A DNA stretch of 64,000 nucleotides from Capniomyces stellatus (GCA_001661515.1 LUVW01000005.1:124001-188000); one strand, 5' to 3'. Numbered from the stretch's first letter, positions 31,618 through 43,940 are shown. Notes: generated from the sequence alone by a model not told the origin. Numbers and translations: made by a program.

Positions 31618-34600
31618 TGGTAATTTTTTTAAAATAGAGGGCAGCAAAATCAACTTTAGATATACTCGGCAGAAATGATGCTGCTGCGACAAAGGCGACT
31701 CTGATTTGTTTAGATTCATTCATTTTTGCTCTAATTTTGCGAGCTTGGTTCAATTAAATTCGACTAATATCATAACAAGAAGCCAACGAGTTGGATTGGT
31801 CAATTGGACTAAAGGTTTTATGTGTTGTGTTGCTCTTTTTTTTATTGATTGTCAGATTGGCTTTGTCGATTTTATTCAAAAATAGGGTAATTAGTATCGA
31901 TGTGGCTATTCGCTTCCTTTGTTTACTTTTTATTATTGGTTTACTTGGTAAAGTTTGGATTTTAAACTCAGCCTAAAACAGCGGATTTGATAATTTTAAT
32001 TTAAACGTGTTCAGAGTAAAGAAATGCTTGGATATTAGGATTTTGTCAATTTGATGTTTTGGTTATTCTTTTGAAAAAAAAGTTTTGTAATAGACAACTT
32101 TTTCTATTATTAAACATCCAATACATGCTGCTGGGGAACCACTTTGTGGACGCTCTAATGGGTGTGTCGGGCATATACTTTTTGATTCTGTTGCCAATAA
32201 ACTTCATAATAAAAAAATAAAAAAATAAATTGGCGCCAATTTCAAATATAAATTTAGAATTATATCGCGATTTGATTAGCTGATGTTATTTACTTTTTTC
32301 CGTAGTTGATTGAATCAATATTACTTGTTTTTTGCTTTTTATTTGTTCAAATTGACTTTCATTTTTAGTTTTTTTCCTCCGAATTTATAACAATTAGACT
32401 ATTTTTTAAACATTTACCGAGTTAGTTATAGCGTGACAAGTACTTTTGACAAATAAAACAAGACAAAATATCATTTACTCACTCAATACGTATATTCCAT
32501 GCTTTAATTGACTTTATATCCTCGCAATGCACTTTTGCAACATCACCTTAATTGCCGTTCAGGATCGAAGCAGAGAAAACAGTGAGATATATTTCTTCAC
32601 CTTTGTACAGCTCAGTGTCTCCTCGTGGCAGTTTGGATATGATATGAGTGTGACCTCAGCGATTAGCAATATGATAGCAGATGTATAGTGTTGGAATAAT
32701 CCACCCAAAAAGGCTCAACGTAACAGTGTCTGTAAAAGTAAGAGGATGTTTGGACTTGGTTATTTGCTTGTTTCTGAGATGTAATTAAAGCAGTTTTTAC
32801 AACATATTGAAGAGTTGAGTTTCAAGTTAGCAATTTAGGGTTTTATTATTGAACAATTTCAGTTTTTTATTCAGCTTTGACAAATCTTTTAATGAAAACT
32901 AGAACCAACTCTGCAAAATAAACAAAAAAAAAAAAGTAAAGTTTGAAGTGTAAATTGGATTAATAATTGGCGAGAATAAAGGCGAGATTACAAACATAAT
33001 ATAAACACGTTTTACTAAAATTAGAATTTTCGAAAAATAAAATAAAAGTAGCCTAAACTCAACTTCGATAAAAAAAAATCAGCCTCAAAATCAAAGTATA
33101 AACAATCAAATCATGGTGAATTACGATTCATATGAAAAACCAGTCTGATTTTACCAAAAAGAAAACAGAAAGCAATGGCGAAAAGAGGGAAACAATGACC
33201 ATGCTTTTTAATTTTCACGAAAAAAAAAAATTTCAATCTCGAATTAAAAATAGAAAATAGTCGTTTGCATTTTGGAGAAAACTCTAATTAATTGGTTTGA
33301 AATGATAATAGGTGTGACCAAGTTGGCTTTGCGACTTGGGTTTACTAGGAATATATTGAGATTTGAACATCTACTAGACCTTTGTAATAAAACTCTAAAC
33401 AAAGAGACGCAGATTTACTAATCAGCTGCTTACACCAATTTGTATTGTTCTTCATTCATGGCAATATTTGCCTCGCAACTTATTTATATGATGTTGGTAG
33501 ATAAATATATAATAATAAAACAAATAATGTTTACGATGAATAATCATGCTAAAATAATGGACAAGTTTTAAATAGGAATTATAGAACCTGAGTTCAACTG
33601 ATTTTGTAAAGAAGTGAGCTGGAATCTCACTTTTATGTTTGAAAAGAGGAAGTTCGAATGGTCGAGCAAAGCGCTAACTTGCCCAATATAACATGTTATG
33701 TTGGTAGTCTAGTCCAAATATTGGCTTCTTTTTTGACTCTTAGGAGCTTTACATAGTAAAGAATAAATAAATAAACTTAAAGTCGATTTGGCAGTATTTT
33801 AATATAACTTTGTATTAATTTAATTAGCAAAAATATTAAATTGAAGAGAATTAGGGAAAAGGATGCTAATGTAATTGGAAAAGCATTTGAAAAAAAATAA
33901 TCGTCAAATAAAACGAGTGATAAAAAAGCAGATTGAAAAGAATTTGGAATACTAGAATCAAGTGGGCCTGTTTCGAGACACTCGAGTATGTAAAATGTAA
34001 ACACAAAAAATGTAAGAATGTTCACAAAGAACGAGAAAATTCGTAATATCCCTTGTCATTCCTTTTCTTTTAGATCCATTTATTTTTCTAAAGTATCAAA
34101 ATTACAGCACGAACTTCAGATAGCCACAGCTTTCTCATTAATTATTTTTACAATTATAAATAAGCTTTACAACTTATATAATACTGTTAGCAGAAACTAG
34201 ATATATTGTTTTTCTAAAGCATAGCTGTATAGGAAAATCGATTCAGAACACAAACCAATTTACAATAGAGGCAAGAGTTAGAACAGCCTGGACAAACCAA
34301 AGCAACTTGCGGCAACATAATCTTCAATAAACAAAACAAAGCCGAACAAAAGACTGGGGCAGAAACTATATCTGTTTTTGTTTTTGTTTTTATTATTATT
34401 TAATTTTATCGAAAAACAACAAACGTTTAAAGACTCAAAACAATTTGGCTCAATTAAAACCATTATAACAAGGTACAGACTCAAGAAGCTGGAAGCAAAA
34501 AACATAAAAAACAAAAAGAAGTGAGGGAAAAAAAAAAGTAGGAATTGAAAAGATAGTGGAGAGGAGCAGTAAGAAAACCATAGTAGATAGTACAAAGCAA

Positions 34601-34800
34601 GGTTCGCGGCTATATTCAGGTATAGCAAAGGGATACTTTTGATTTAGTGAAAAACAATACTAGCGTTCCTAAACAATAAAAAGAACGTATTGGTATACCA
34701 GGTAAAAATACTTTTGGACTTGAAGTGTACCTTTTAATAATTTTAGTGATATAATAAGAGTTTCTTTTGTCAATGATATTAAAGTTTGTTATTGTTTCAG
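31618..34800. other. Long intergenic region, no gene recognised
   Basis: 3.2 kb of AT-rich DNA. A 61-codon hydrophobic frame after 31791 lacks an ATG. The dispersed TATTGGCAACAGAATC repeat occurs on the minus strand near 32170-32215. The right part (34280-34800) probably contains the promoter and an undetected first exon of the coiled-coil gene. Confidence 0.45.
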
Positions 34801-36827
34801 CGTGATATAAATAATTTAGACGGAAAAAGATACCACCAAGACGCAAATATACTCACAATAAAACATACACTTTATATGAATTGTAAAGAGATTAGGTTGA
34901 GCCTAGAAAGAATGGCTTTAGAGTACGGGTATAACAACAAGATCCAAATGGAAGATTTCAAGAGGCCTTGGGTATCGGGAGAACCAGTAGATACTGTTCG
35001 GCGGAACCTGTCGTTAAAAGGGTCGAGAATACCAAGGCCGTTGAGCATGGCGGTGAAGCCTACGGAGAGAAGAAACACAGTTAATGCACCCGTAGGACCA
35101 GCAATGCTCAAGCCACCGCAGCTGTCACACAACTATCTGAAAAGAAAGCTGACAGCATCAAGCAAAACAGGCGAGAATAAAGCCGAAAACGGAAACCAGC
35201 CAGGAAATATCAGACAGCCAAACACAAACACAGTGGTAAACACAAACACAATGGTAAAAACAAACACAGTGGTAAACACAAGCGAAGTTGGAAACAGGAA
35301 TACAAATAAGCAAATAACCACACCCACAAACAAACTAAAAAGGGAAAGCATGTTTGTTTCGCCAACAAAAGCAAAGGCGCAAGTAAGTGTACTGGTGTCA
35401 AGAATGGAAACGCTGAATCTAAATAGCTCAGCCAAAAAAAACACCAGAACAATTCAGCCAAATGGTAGCAAGACACTAGAAACGCCACAATATAAAGGGA
35501 AATCGCCAGCAAAGCCAACAAATCGACTGATGCCTATAAACGAGCAGCTGTCTATGGACCGACTAGAAAAGGAGCTGCTGTCGAAGAAGCTGCAAAACAT
35601 GGAAAAGAAAATCAAGCATATGGAGTCACAACTGAAATCACACATCGGACTAATCACCGACCTAGAGCATATAAACAAGGAGCTGTGCAAAGAGGCAAAC
35701 ACTCAGCTAAAAATCAACCAAGACCTTCTAACTGAAAACGATGCTTTGCACAACGAGATTGACACATTTGAGCAAAGATTGGATGTGGTTGAAAGGTAAG
35801 TTTTAAGCAGTAGCGAATGTTGCCATAGCCATTGCCATTGCTATTGCTATTATTACTGATGCATTATTTTTTGGCTGTTTACTGATATCTTTGGTGTGTT
35901 TGTACTCTAAATTTTGTTTAGGGAGAATCTTTACTTAAAAAGCGAAGGCTTAAGATTAAAAGCCAGACTTGAAAAGGCCGAAAACAGCGAGAAGAAAAGC
36001 CAAATGTTTGAAAAACCTGCGTTGGAAAAACAGATTACTGCTCAGAAAATATACAAAGAATTCAATGTTGTTAAAAAGCTAGAGCTCTTTGAACTTAAAT
36101 CTAAAGTGTTTGACTTGTCTGAGGTTATAAATACTCAACTAAACCAGCCCTCACCAAATATCAACTTTGAGGCTAAGCAGCTGGATGGCGGTAAGCCCAT
36201 TCGTCGGTCTGTCAACAGTTTCAAGGGTTCTCTAGCCGAACGCAGCGGAAATAACTTGCAACAAAGCTTCATAAAGACGTTTCTGGTTGCCAAATCCGAA
36301 ATGGTACGTTATTATTATTGTTATTATTATTTTGGTGTTGAACTTGCTATTTAATGTGTGTAAAGGTGTTTGGTTCAGGCATGTATTTAAATGAAAACAT
36401 TACCAATGTGCATCAATAGGACAAATTCCACGATACAAACATGATGAAGTTGACAAATCAAACCAACATTGACAACAAACATACAATAGAGGTGGTGGAT
36501 ATGAACAAAAGCGACGATACCCACATAGAACACTGTAGATCATACGAGCCCCCAATGCTGTTTGAGTGCTTGAATTTCAGCGAAGAGTCAAGAATTCCTA
36601 AATCCCAAAAGACCAGCCCTTCAAACACGCTAAGATCCAAATCCTCAAATCTCTCCTGTCTAAAATGTGTTTCTTACCTGACCTCCATCGAGGCTTTGTT
36701 GGTTGACAACGACTTTTACCGTGAAGACAACAATATTCTCCAGAAAAAACTTGTCAGCGCCATTGAAGACCACGACAAGCTTGTCGATATTTTTTCAAAA
36801 GGCCGAATGTCGTACCTATTATCCTAA
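34801..36827 (+). CDS. Coiled-coil protein, family not recognised
   Basis: Three exons: about 34801-35795, 35922-36303 and 36420-36827. Phases 2 and 0 match, and both internal acceptors are TAG. The first recognisable ATG is at 34876. A pyrimidine-rich CAG acceptor at 34798-34800 with open frame behind it suggests an upstream exon that I could not place, so the 5' end is uncertain. From the ATG the product has about 570 aa. An N-terminal basic, Pro/Ser-rich region contains an imperfect Asn-Thr repeat (NTNTVVNTNT) and short S/T-P sites (VSPTKAK, TPTNK). A heptad-rich coiled coil follows, spanning about residues 235-380 across the first intron. The Ser-rich C-terminus includes LSCLKCVSYLTSIEALLVDNDFYREDNNILQKKL, which restarts a coiled coil. 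It could be a cytoskeletal, spindle-pole or septal scaffold; this is a guess from architecture only. Confidence 0.7.
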
Positions 36828-37199
36828 CTCTGTAAATATAAACCATCTGACCTCTCCCTTAGTCTCAAAAACGACCCCCTACTCTACCTACAACCTCGTG
36901 AATCCTAAATTACTAGCGCACTACCCCTTCCCCCAACAATCAACAATATTACCAACACCACTACTATAACTACGATTATGTATTTATACTTATCACTACT
37001 ATTTACATGTCAATCTTGTTTGAAAAAAAAAGAATTAATTTAAATTTTAAAAAAAAGACTATATTATATATTTTTTAATCAACTTTGCTAACTTTTCTTT
37101 CGGTTTTACGAAAGCTAGCTAATAAAAAGTAAATCGAAAAAGAAATAAAGAAAATGAAAATAGCAGCAATCAACTCGATTTAGTCAATCAAAAAGCCTG
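36828..37199. other. Intergenic, no gene seen
   Basis: The 3' flank of the coiled-coil gene, Pro/Thr-coding-like at first, then A/T runs near 37023-37075. Nothing is recognised. Confidence 0.5.
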
Positions 37200-37204
37200 A
37201 TACT

Positions 37205-37850
37205 GTTGCATCCACTCTGCAAATAGATTCAACTGGATTTAAATCTGGCGATTGTGAAGGCTGGCCCATAAAGTTTACTCTTCTCTTTAATCCACGCCTC
37301 AACCAAATCTGAGGTGCGTTTGCTGTAGTTGTCTTGCTGGTTTATAATCTTTCTAACCCTTGCAATTCAAACGCCCCATACTGCCTTTGAACTCGGTATT
37401 GAATATGTTAACAAACATGGGTGCATCCACGAATCCCTCTATTTTGCTCAAGCCACCCATCCCTTTCCACCATATGCAACCAACACAACACTACATGTCC
37501 TCTTCCACCTCTTACAATCATATCAACACTTTGGCTTGAATTTGAGTGTTTATTTTTATATATAGTACTTCAGTCCATCAGAACCCCAAACTATTACATG
37601 AGTTTCATCAGTCCATACGACTTTCACCCACTTATTAACTAGTCGCTTATACACGTTTTTTTTTGCCCAAATCATACACCTTTTCATTTGTCCATGTTTA
37701 GACCCTGGATTTTTTTTCTTTTTGATTTTACAAACAAATATCATACCCTTTAGTAACCGAATGGCTGCAAAGTATGGAATGTGATACCCAACATTGTATA
37801 AACAGCTCTAGACATCTAATACTGTAGTTAATTTTCCGGAAATAATCTGC
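37205..37850 (-). mobile_element. Tc1/mariner transposase remnant
   Basis: Minus-strand pieces in different frames reproduce a Tc1-type DDE transposase in order. NKWVKVVWTDETHVIVWGSDG carries the first catalytic Asp. VRGGRGHVVLCWLHMVERDGWL fits the region between. INQQDNYSKRTSDLVEAW carries the second Asp in the QQDN motif. GQPSQSPDLNPVESICRV holds the SPDLNPxE block with the last acid. At least two frame changes separate them, and no long frame remains, so it is inactive. The N-terminal helix-turn-helix part is only faintly visible near 37745-37850. I did not find terminal inverted repeats or TA target duplications. Confidence 0.85.
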
Positions 37851-39119
37851 CATTCAATTTGGCGTTTTTTTTTTTGGCTCTAAAAAGCGTTGAAAGGGTA
37901 TTGAAAGACCGGCTTCCTTTGCATTCACGCCATTTGTACAAATGCATTTTATGTATAATAAATACATCAATTGGGCTACAAAATTGGCTGAATCGGCAAC
38001 CAAAATTCAGTCAAAAAAAAACAAAGAAACACTAAGCTACCGTGATTTAATTTTTTTTAATAGGTCTAGCTTAAAGTATTGTTGCAATTATAAATATCTT
38101 AAATACTTTTGATACATATCTTCTAGTACCTGTAGTTTAAGTGTTGATGTTTGCTTATTCTCTTATTCTAATATTGGGTTTGACAGTGCACTTTTCGACA
38201 TTTTGCAATGTTGTCGACTTGCTCACTTGTAATACAAATTCAACGCCTTTAGAAAAGTAGCTTGAAGTATATACCATCATGTTCACACAGCAAGTAGAGC
38301 CCCATTTCGCTGCTTTCAAACCGGATGATGGTCCAAGTATACGACCACCGCATACCAATTAAAGTAAAAGCGCCTCAAATCTCTCTATTGAATGGCGTCA
38401 GTTGATAGCCTGGGATTCTTAAAAGAGCTTGCCAAATGCCATCTTTGATTCACCGCTTTTATTAAGCTTAATATCTTTTCAACTATTTTTCATTAACTTT
38501 CAAACTATCTTTCAAGCAAAGTGATGACCAACTAACTAGTGAGTAAAAAAAAAAAACTAAACTCGTTAGTGAACGAATTGGGAATTAACTTGACTGCCAA
38601 CTTTGCGTAAAATAAACAGGCGTCTTTCTAACGTTTACTCAATATAACTGATATTACGCTTAAAATATACATTTCTTATTTAATAGAATATATTTACAAA
38701 TCTGCGAATTGATATACTTACTTTACGTGGTCAGAAGACTTCCGGACAATAATTTTCAGGGATATTGTAAAGGTCTATCAATTAACAATCAAGGATATCT
38801 GGCGCCTGAATGCAGCTATGGACTAACCATAATACCTTTCCGATTGTCATGTAAAAACCATCAGCAAACCAGACTAAATCGATCATATCCATTTTTTAAA
38901 CCTTTATATTTTATAGTTTTATGACATTGGGTTGAACAGGGTCATTTTAATTTTATAAGTGGTTAATTTTTATAAATATAACAAGACCAAAATACATTAT
39001 AGTAGTGTGATCAGTAAAAGACCGGATCTATTAGCTATTTAAAACACATCAGATGTTTGTATCTTAGATTGTCAAAGAGTCAAATGTTGGAGACTACTGA
39101 AAATTCTAGAAATTTATCT
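37851..39119. other. Intergenic, no gene seen
   Basis: AT-rich DNA between the transposase remnant and the tRNA pair. A 67-codon minus-strand frame (38155-38358) has no features worth calling. Confidence 0.5.
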
Positions 39120-39190
39120 TCTCGGATAGTATAGTGGTGAGTATCCCAGTCTGTCACATTGGAGACCCGGGTTCAATTCCCGGTCCGAGA
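39120..39190 (+). tRNA. tRNA-Asp (anticodon GTC)
   Basis: Acceptor TCTCGGA/TCCGAGA, D-arm GTATAGTGGTGAGTATC, anticodon stem CCAGT/ATTGG with loop CTGTCAC, T-arm CCGGG-TTCAATT-CCCGG. No T-run follows; the next tRNA begins 10 nt later. Confidence 0.93.
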
Positions 39191-39200
39191 GATCAACTTA

Positions 39201-39271
39201 TCCGATATAGTCCAACGGCTAGGATTCCTCGCTTTCACCGAGGCGGTCGGGGTTCGACTCCCCGTATCGGA
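39201..39271 (+). tRNA. tRNA-Glu (anticodon TTC)
   Basis: Acceptor TCCGATA/TATCGGA, D-arm TAGTCCAACGGCTAGGAT, anticodon stem CCTCG/CGAGG with loop CTTTCAC, T-arm CGGGG-TTCGACT-CCCCG. It is followed by a 7-T terminator. Confidence 0.94.
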
Positions 39272-39276
39272 GTAGC

Positions 39277-39283
39277 TTTTTTT
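39277..39283 (+). terminator. Pol III terminator of the tRNA pair
   Basis: TTTTTTT begins 6 nt after tRNA-Glu. No such run separates the two tRNAs. Confidence 0.75.
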
Positions 39284-39637
39284 ATAGTTTTTGCCAATTG
39301 GACTGAATTGAATATTGATCGGTGTGGTGTTTATATATCATTAAATAGTTGTGTTTGTACATGGATTTTTAATTATTGTGTTTAATTTAAACAAGCATAA
39401 GGCAGTAATAGGGACATATTCTTGGCAAAAACATGCATTTAGCTTCAAATTAAAATTGACTTTTGTAGTTAAAGGAAATATGTAAAAGTTGAATAAGTAC
39501 AAAGTAGAACAATCGAGCAATCGAAATAAAAAGTCAAGCAAAAAAGACAAGCACAGGATGTAAAAAAGAAAAAAAAAAGCAAAAACAAAAAAAAAAACAC
39601 GGTATAATAGTAGAATATGAAATAACTTTGCAGGTTA
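39284..39637. other. Intergenic, 3' flank of uL2
   Basis: AT-rich, with A-rich tracts near 39565-39600. No gene is seen. Confidence 0.6.
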
Positions 39638-40402
39638 TTAATCTTTGAGTTTCTTGGTACCGCGCAAGAGACCAGTACGACGGGCAGCAATGAGACCAAC
39701 CTTTTGACCCTTTGAGGAGTCGCGGGCAACAGTGGAAGCGTGACCAATGTGTTGATGATTACCACCACCATGGGGATGGTCAACTGGATTCATAGCAACA
39801 CCACGAGTCTTAGGCCATGAGTTACGTTTGACGCGGTATTTGTGGAAAGCACGACCAGCCTTAAGCAATGGTTTGTCGATACGTCCTCCTCCGGAAACAA
39901 TTCCGATGGTTCCACGGCAACTGCTCAAAATAATCTTCTTTGAGCCGGATGGAAGCTTGATACGTGTGCGACCGTCATCGTGTGAGTGACCAATGATTGT
40001 GGCGTAGTTTCCTGAGGTACGGGCAAGAGCTCCGCGATCTCCTGGCTTCTCTTCAATGTTACAGATAACTGTACCTTCTGGCAATGAACCAACTGGCAAG
40101 ACGTTACCGACAACCAACGAGGCCTTCTTTCCGCAGAACACAAATTGTCCAGTGTGCAAACCTTCTGGGGCAACAAACAATTCAGTGCGTGTCTTGTATC
40201 TGTATGGATCACGGAATTGAACTCTGGCAAGTGGTGCACCACGTCCGGAATCGTGAACAATATCCTTGACTACACCTCTGATGTAACCGTTACGTTCAGC
40301 ATAATCCAATGATCTGTATTTAGCAGCTCCCTCACGCTTTGATGTGTGGGATTTGAAAATACTTCCAGCTCCCTTTCTCTGTGAACGAATAACACGACCC
40401 AT
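39638..40402 (-). CDS. RPL2: 60S ribosomal protein uL2 (yeast L2, human L8)
   Basis: 254 aa, the normal length, in one exon. [20 protein letters not shown] at the N-terminus, [16 protein letters not shown] in the middle and [20 protein letters not shown] near the C-terminus are hallmarks of uL2. The His in the last motif lies near the peptidyl-transferase centre. The protein joins the 60S subunit in the nucleolus and bridges subunits. Codon use is visibly more biased (GGT, CGT, AAG, GTC) than in neighbouring genes, as expected for high expression. An intronless ribosomal protein gene is unremarkable here given that TAF4 is also intronless. Confidence 0.97.
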   Translation of the reverse strand: MGRVIRSQRKGAGSIFKSHTSKREGAAKYRSLDYAERNGYIRGVVKDIVHDSGRGAPLARVQFRDPYRYKTRTELFVAPEGLHTGQFVFCGKKASLVVGNVLPVGSLPEGTVICNIEEKPGDRGALARTSGNYATIIGHSHDDGRTRIKLPSGSKKIILSSCRGTIGIVSGGGRIDKPLLKAGRAFHKYRVKRNSWPKTRGVAMNPVDHPHGGGNHQHIGHASTVARDSSKGQKVGLIAARRTGLLRGTKKLKD

Positions 40403-41776
40403 GCTGTATTTTTATTTTTTGAGGTTTTTATTTTTGTCTTCCAATCTATCGATTTCAAATGGTCATTTCCAACATAAGCATTAGTTTCGATTATCGCCAA
40501 AAAAGAGAAATGAAAACAAACAGACAAAAACAAAGTGGCAGGGTGCGGCATAATGGCAGGATATTACGGTGCTATGGAGACATGGTTTTGGTCGAAATAT
40601 GCTTGTAATGCTGCTCTAAAACAAGTATCACATTCATGATATTTCTTCCTCTGGTCTGATTCAGGGATTTAAAGAATTTCTCTCCCAGTATTTATAAATC
40701 AACCAAACTCGTCAGAATCTCGTTCCAACACGCTTGTGTATTTGATAAATGCAACTTGGGTCATGATCATGTTCCGCGGTCTTTTTTGTCTTGATTTAAC
40801 AAGTAGTTTCTTCGATTAAAACTCGTCGATTTCGTGTAATCGTTGTTGTCGAAGAATCCTTGATTTTATGAACGCCACATATCCTGATTAAAATGCGGAA
40901 AAAAAATCTTGTCCAATACCTGACATTAACTATTTCTTATAAATTCGAATCCGAATATATCCTTTGTCGATTGACCCTGACTACAGTCTTGCATTTTTCG
41001 AAATCAACAGCCATAGCAGCCGAATTCTCTGCTCCTTGTATAACCAACTGATGCATATCTCTGGTAAATTACGCCAGCCTTTACCCTACTAATCAAAGCT
41101 TTTAAATTTTAAAAAAAAGCACGTACCTTTCAACCAGCGTCGGAATATGAGGAATAAAAGGATGTTCCAAAGTTGACGATTTCGCTATTAAAATCGGAAT
41201 TTTCGAAATACAAAATCATTGCTAATTATTTCTGTTATATTTCGTTGCCATTTTGCTAGTTTTCACTTGGATTCAATTTATTATAACAAATGGCCTTTGT
41301 GACTATTATTCTTGCAAGCTAATTTCTGTAAACTTTAAATATTTACGCTATAAACAGCTTTATTCAGATTTGGTTTAAATCAACAACAATCAAGCGATTC
41401 GAATTGAAGAATTAATAATTCAAAATGTACATCATATTATTGGCTATTGAAACTTTGCTGCCCAGTAACCAACCAAAGTCCGCTTATTTAAAGTTTTTAA
41501 TTGAAATTCAACGAAACTTTAACTAACCATTTAATGACATATTGGTATTGGTATTGGCATTGATATCAACAAAACGATAGAGTAAAACCGGTTTATCAAA
41601 AGTAATTTTGTATTTTTATTATTGTTTTTGTCTATTTCTTCTTGAAGATGCCCAAAGTTCATGGCAGTATAGTCCCCAAACATTTCACCCTTGCGGGTTG
41701 GGTTGGTTCAGATCGAGAGATTAGACAAGCACAAGTTATATTACAGCAAGCTAACTTTATTTACAATTGATATCAT
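40403..41776. other. Intergenic, no gene seen
   Basis: Promoter side of uL2 and 3' flank of the CFAP20 gene. AT-rich, without a supportable frame, signal or repeat. Confidence 0.5.
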
Positions 41777-42773
41777 CTAATATATCTCGTCTACAGGTAT
41801 AAATAGCTTGAATTCGTTTGGTAACTCATCTTCAGAACACAGTTTGTCTGAAAAGTAGATCCTCCGCACCATAGTATTTGCATGTATAGTGACTCTATTT
41901 GTCTCTTTATATCCGGCCCCATACGTGGCTCTAGTGAATTCATCCAAATTTATCACTAACTGATTCCAATCGTTCTCAAGCCTCATAGGCATTGTCGTTA
42001 TAAATTGGGTCACTCGGGTATGCTCCTATGAAATAGTTAGTATTGTAGTTCATTTGGCATCTATGTAAGCTCAGGATATACATAATATTATATTATACTT
42101 TGGCGTCTCAGGTTACCTGAAAGTTTGAGCATCGGAATTTATGAACAATTGACTTATCATCAACAACCTCAATCTCAATGCTAAAAAACTGGTTGATATT
42201 GCGGACTAAAAACACTATTATTGGCAGTTTTATGCCTAGGGTATGCCCTATTTGTGGGCAAGTTACAAACGTATCTGCCAGCTTTTTGCTTTTTAATAGC
42301 AGCACCGTCGAGTTTAAAATGTTGTCGGTAACCAAGCTCACATGGCTAGTCAGCTTCTTGGTAACTTTGGTGTACTCTTTATTTTCTATACCATTGTCTG
42401 TTTTGCTTCCTCCCTCTTGAATTTTATCTAAATCCGTGGCATTTGCTTCAGCCTCATCGAAAATTGTCCATAATTGCAGCGGATGGCTTCTATATATTCC
42501 ACAGGCTGTTTTGTTAATAAATGTGCATTTCTATAATTCAATCCAGTAAAAACTTTTACAAACTTACCCCAAACTGTAAAAAATCGACAAAAACCCAGCC
42601 TTACAACCACAACAAACAAACAACAAATAAAAAGGTTTAATTATGCTCAACCAAGTTCATTTCGTTAGCTTACGTTGTTTTAAAAAACAACTGCTACAAT
42701 TCCGCTATTGTCCAAGTTTATTGTTTAATACTGTGCATTGGATTTAAGTTACCTGGTATGAATTCCGAAGCAT
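41777..42773 (-). CDS. CFAP20: CFAP20/BUG22 family protein
   Basis: Four exons (42773-42753, 42599-42568, 42489-42117, 42025-41777) give 224 aa with consistent phases. The spliced start [25 protein letters not shown] reproduces the family N-terminus, which confirms the two tiny exons of 21 and 32 nt. Further family motifs are TFVTCPQ…[52 protein letters not shown] and [25 protein letters not shown]. The protein is a tubulin-glutamylation and axoneme factor in ciliated cells, where it lines the doublet inner junction; it also persists in land plants without cilia. Here it has about 30 extra polar residues ([19 protein letters not shown]) after LQLW. The first intron ends in AAG; the others end in TAG. 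Confidence 0.93.
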
Positions 42774-43302
42774 TCTGGATATTTACTACTAATTACTTGT
42801 TTGCCTTCTGTGGAAATGTGTCGCTGTAATATAAAACCAGCCTGAACTTGTTAAAAGCGATCGGACATTCACTTGGTAAAGAAAGAAAGCTCAATTGTGT
42901 AAACTTTATTCAAAAATTATTCGTTTATCAACTTTTAATAATTAAAAAGAAATTATTCGTTTTTTTTTATTGAAATTAATTATTCGTTTTTTTGTTTAAT
43001 TTAAAGCACCGAATTTTGTAATTCACTCAGTTATATTAATGTTGCAAGTCGATAATTCAATTTGTGACTAGCGTTGATTATTTTTATTCTCAAAAAAAGG
43101 TACTATAATATTAGATCTATTCAGTTTTAAATAGAATTTATAATAGTATGGCTCAATATAAAAAAAAAACATAATAGTAGGACACTGTGTAAGACAATAA
43201 ATTGAAACGACCAAGCTACATAACATGTACCATAGTATAAACAACACGGTTGCTTGTACACGGTGCGTATGCATTAGACTTGGTTGACTGGATTTAGCCT
43301 AC
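42774..43302. other. Intergenic, no gene seen
   Basis: Promoter side of CFAP20 and 3' flank of the first CBM19 gene. A duplicated TTATTCGTTTTTTT motif occurs near 42951 and 42981. No gene is seen. Confidence 0.5.
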
Positions 43303-43940
43303 TCAATAATTGGCAAACTGGTCAGGGTGTTTGCAGTACAGGACACCATTTTCAGTGGTATCACAGACTGTACCCGGTCCACAGGTTCGGAGTATATAGA
43401 CTCCATGTTGACACTGGTAGTAATAGATTCCGTTTTCTTTTGCACACACATGCGAGTTTCCTTCACATGGAGTTCCTTCAAGTGATGCTAAACTCCCATG
43501 ACCATTACAATTGTTTTAATTCCGTTTGTCTAGCTGCTTATATAATGAATATATATATACATACATTGATGTTTATGTTACTTACATGATGTAGTGGTAA
43601 TGGGGTAATAATCGGTAGTGTCAGGGTAATAATTGGTGGTAACTGTATTAACATAACTGGGCTTGATGGTCTTGGTAGGTCTGATGGTCTTTGTTGACTT
43701 ATATTGGTACTCGTTTGTTGGGGTAAGGATTGTGTTTACTTGATATTCATCGTTGCTGTTTTGGTTGTATTTCTCATTAGGAGCATATTTATCCGCCCCA
43801 CCAACGTTATTATAGTCGTATTGCTCGTGGTTATTGGTGACAGGGGATGCATTGGCCATCAGAGACATGGCAATCAAAGTAACCATGAATAACACAGCAG
43901 AGTTTTTGAAAGCCGGTTTTTGTTGATAGTTTCCAACCAT
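43303..43940 (-). CDS. Secreted Thr/Tyr-rich protein with C-terminal CBM19-type chitin-binding module
   Basis: Two exons (43940-43586 and 43487-43303) joined in phase 1 give 179 aa. A hydrophobic stretch at about residues 15-31 (VLFMVTLIAMSLMANA) acts as signal peptide. Residues 32-118 are a low-complexity spacer rich in Tyr, Asn and Thr (KSTKTIRPTKTIKPS, YYPDTTDYYPIT), a likely O-glycosylation or cross-linking zone. Exon 2 encodes the module GTPCEGNSHVCAKENGIYYY…CGPGTVCDTTENGVLYC, with six Cys in the spacing of carbohydrate-binding family 19 (known chitin binders). There is no catalytic domain, so the protein probably binds chitin in the fungal wall or an insect cuticle. It shares architecture with the genes at 45.1 and 47.4 kb. 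If the intron is retained, the protein stops three residues later (TTSCK-stop) without the module. Confidence 0.82.

Noticed and set aside
31791..31976. 61-codon hydrophobic frame on the plus strand
   Set aside because: It has no ATG (begins with TTG) and no other support.
33620..33720. Possible tRNA near GTTCGAATGGTCGAGC
   Set aside because: The motif resembles a B box, but no acceptor, D-arm or anticodon stem could be folded around it.
39134..39385. Protein frame across the tRNA pair
   Set aside because: It overlaps two complete tRNA genes; chance open frame.
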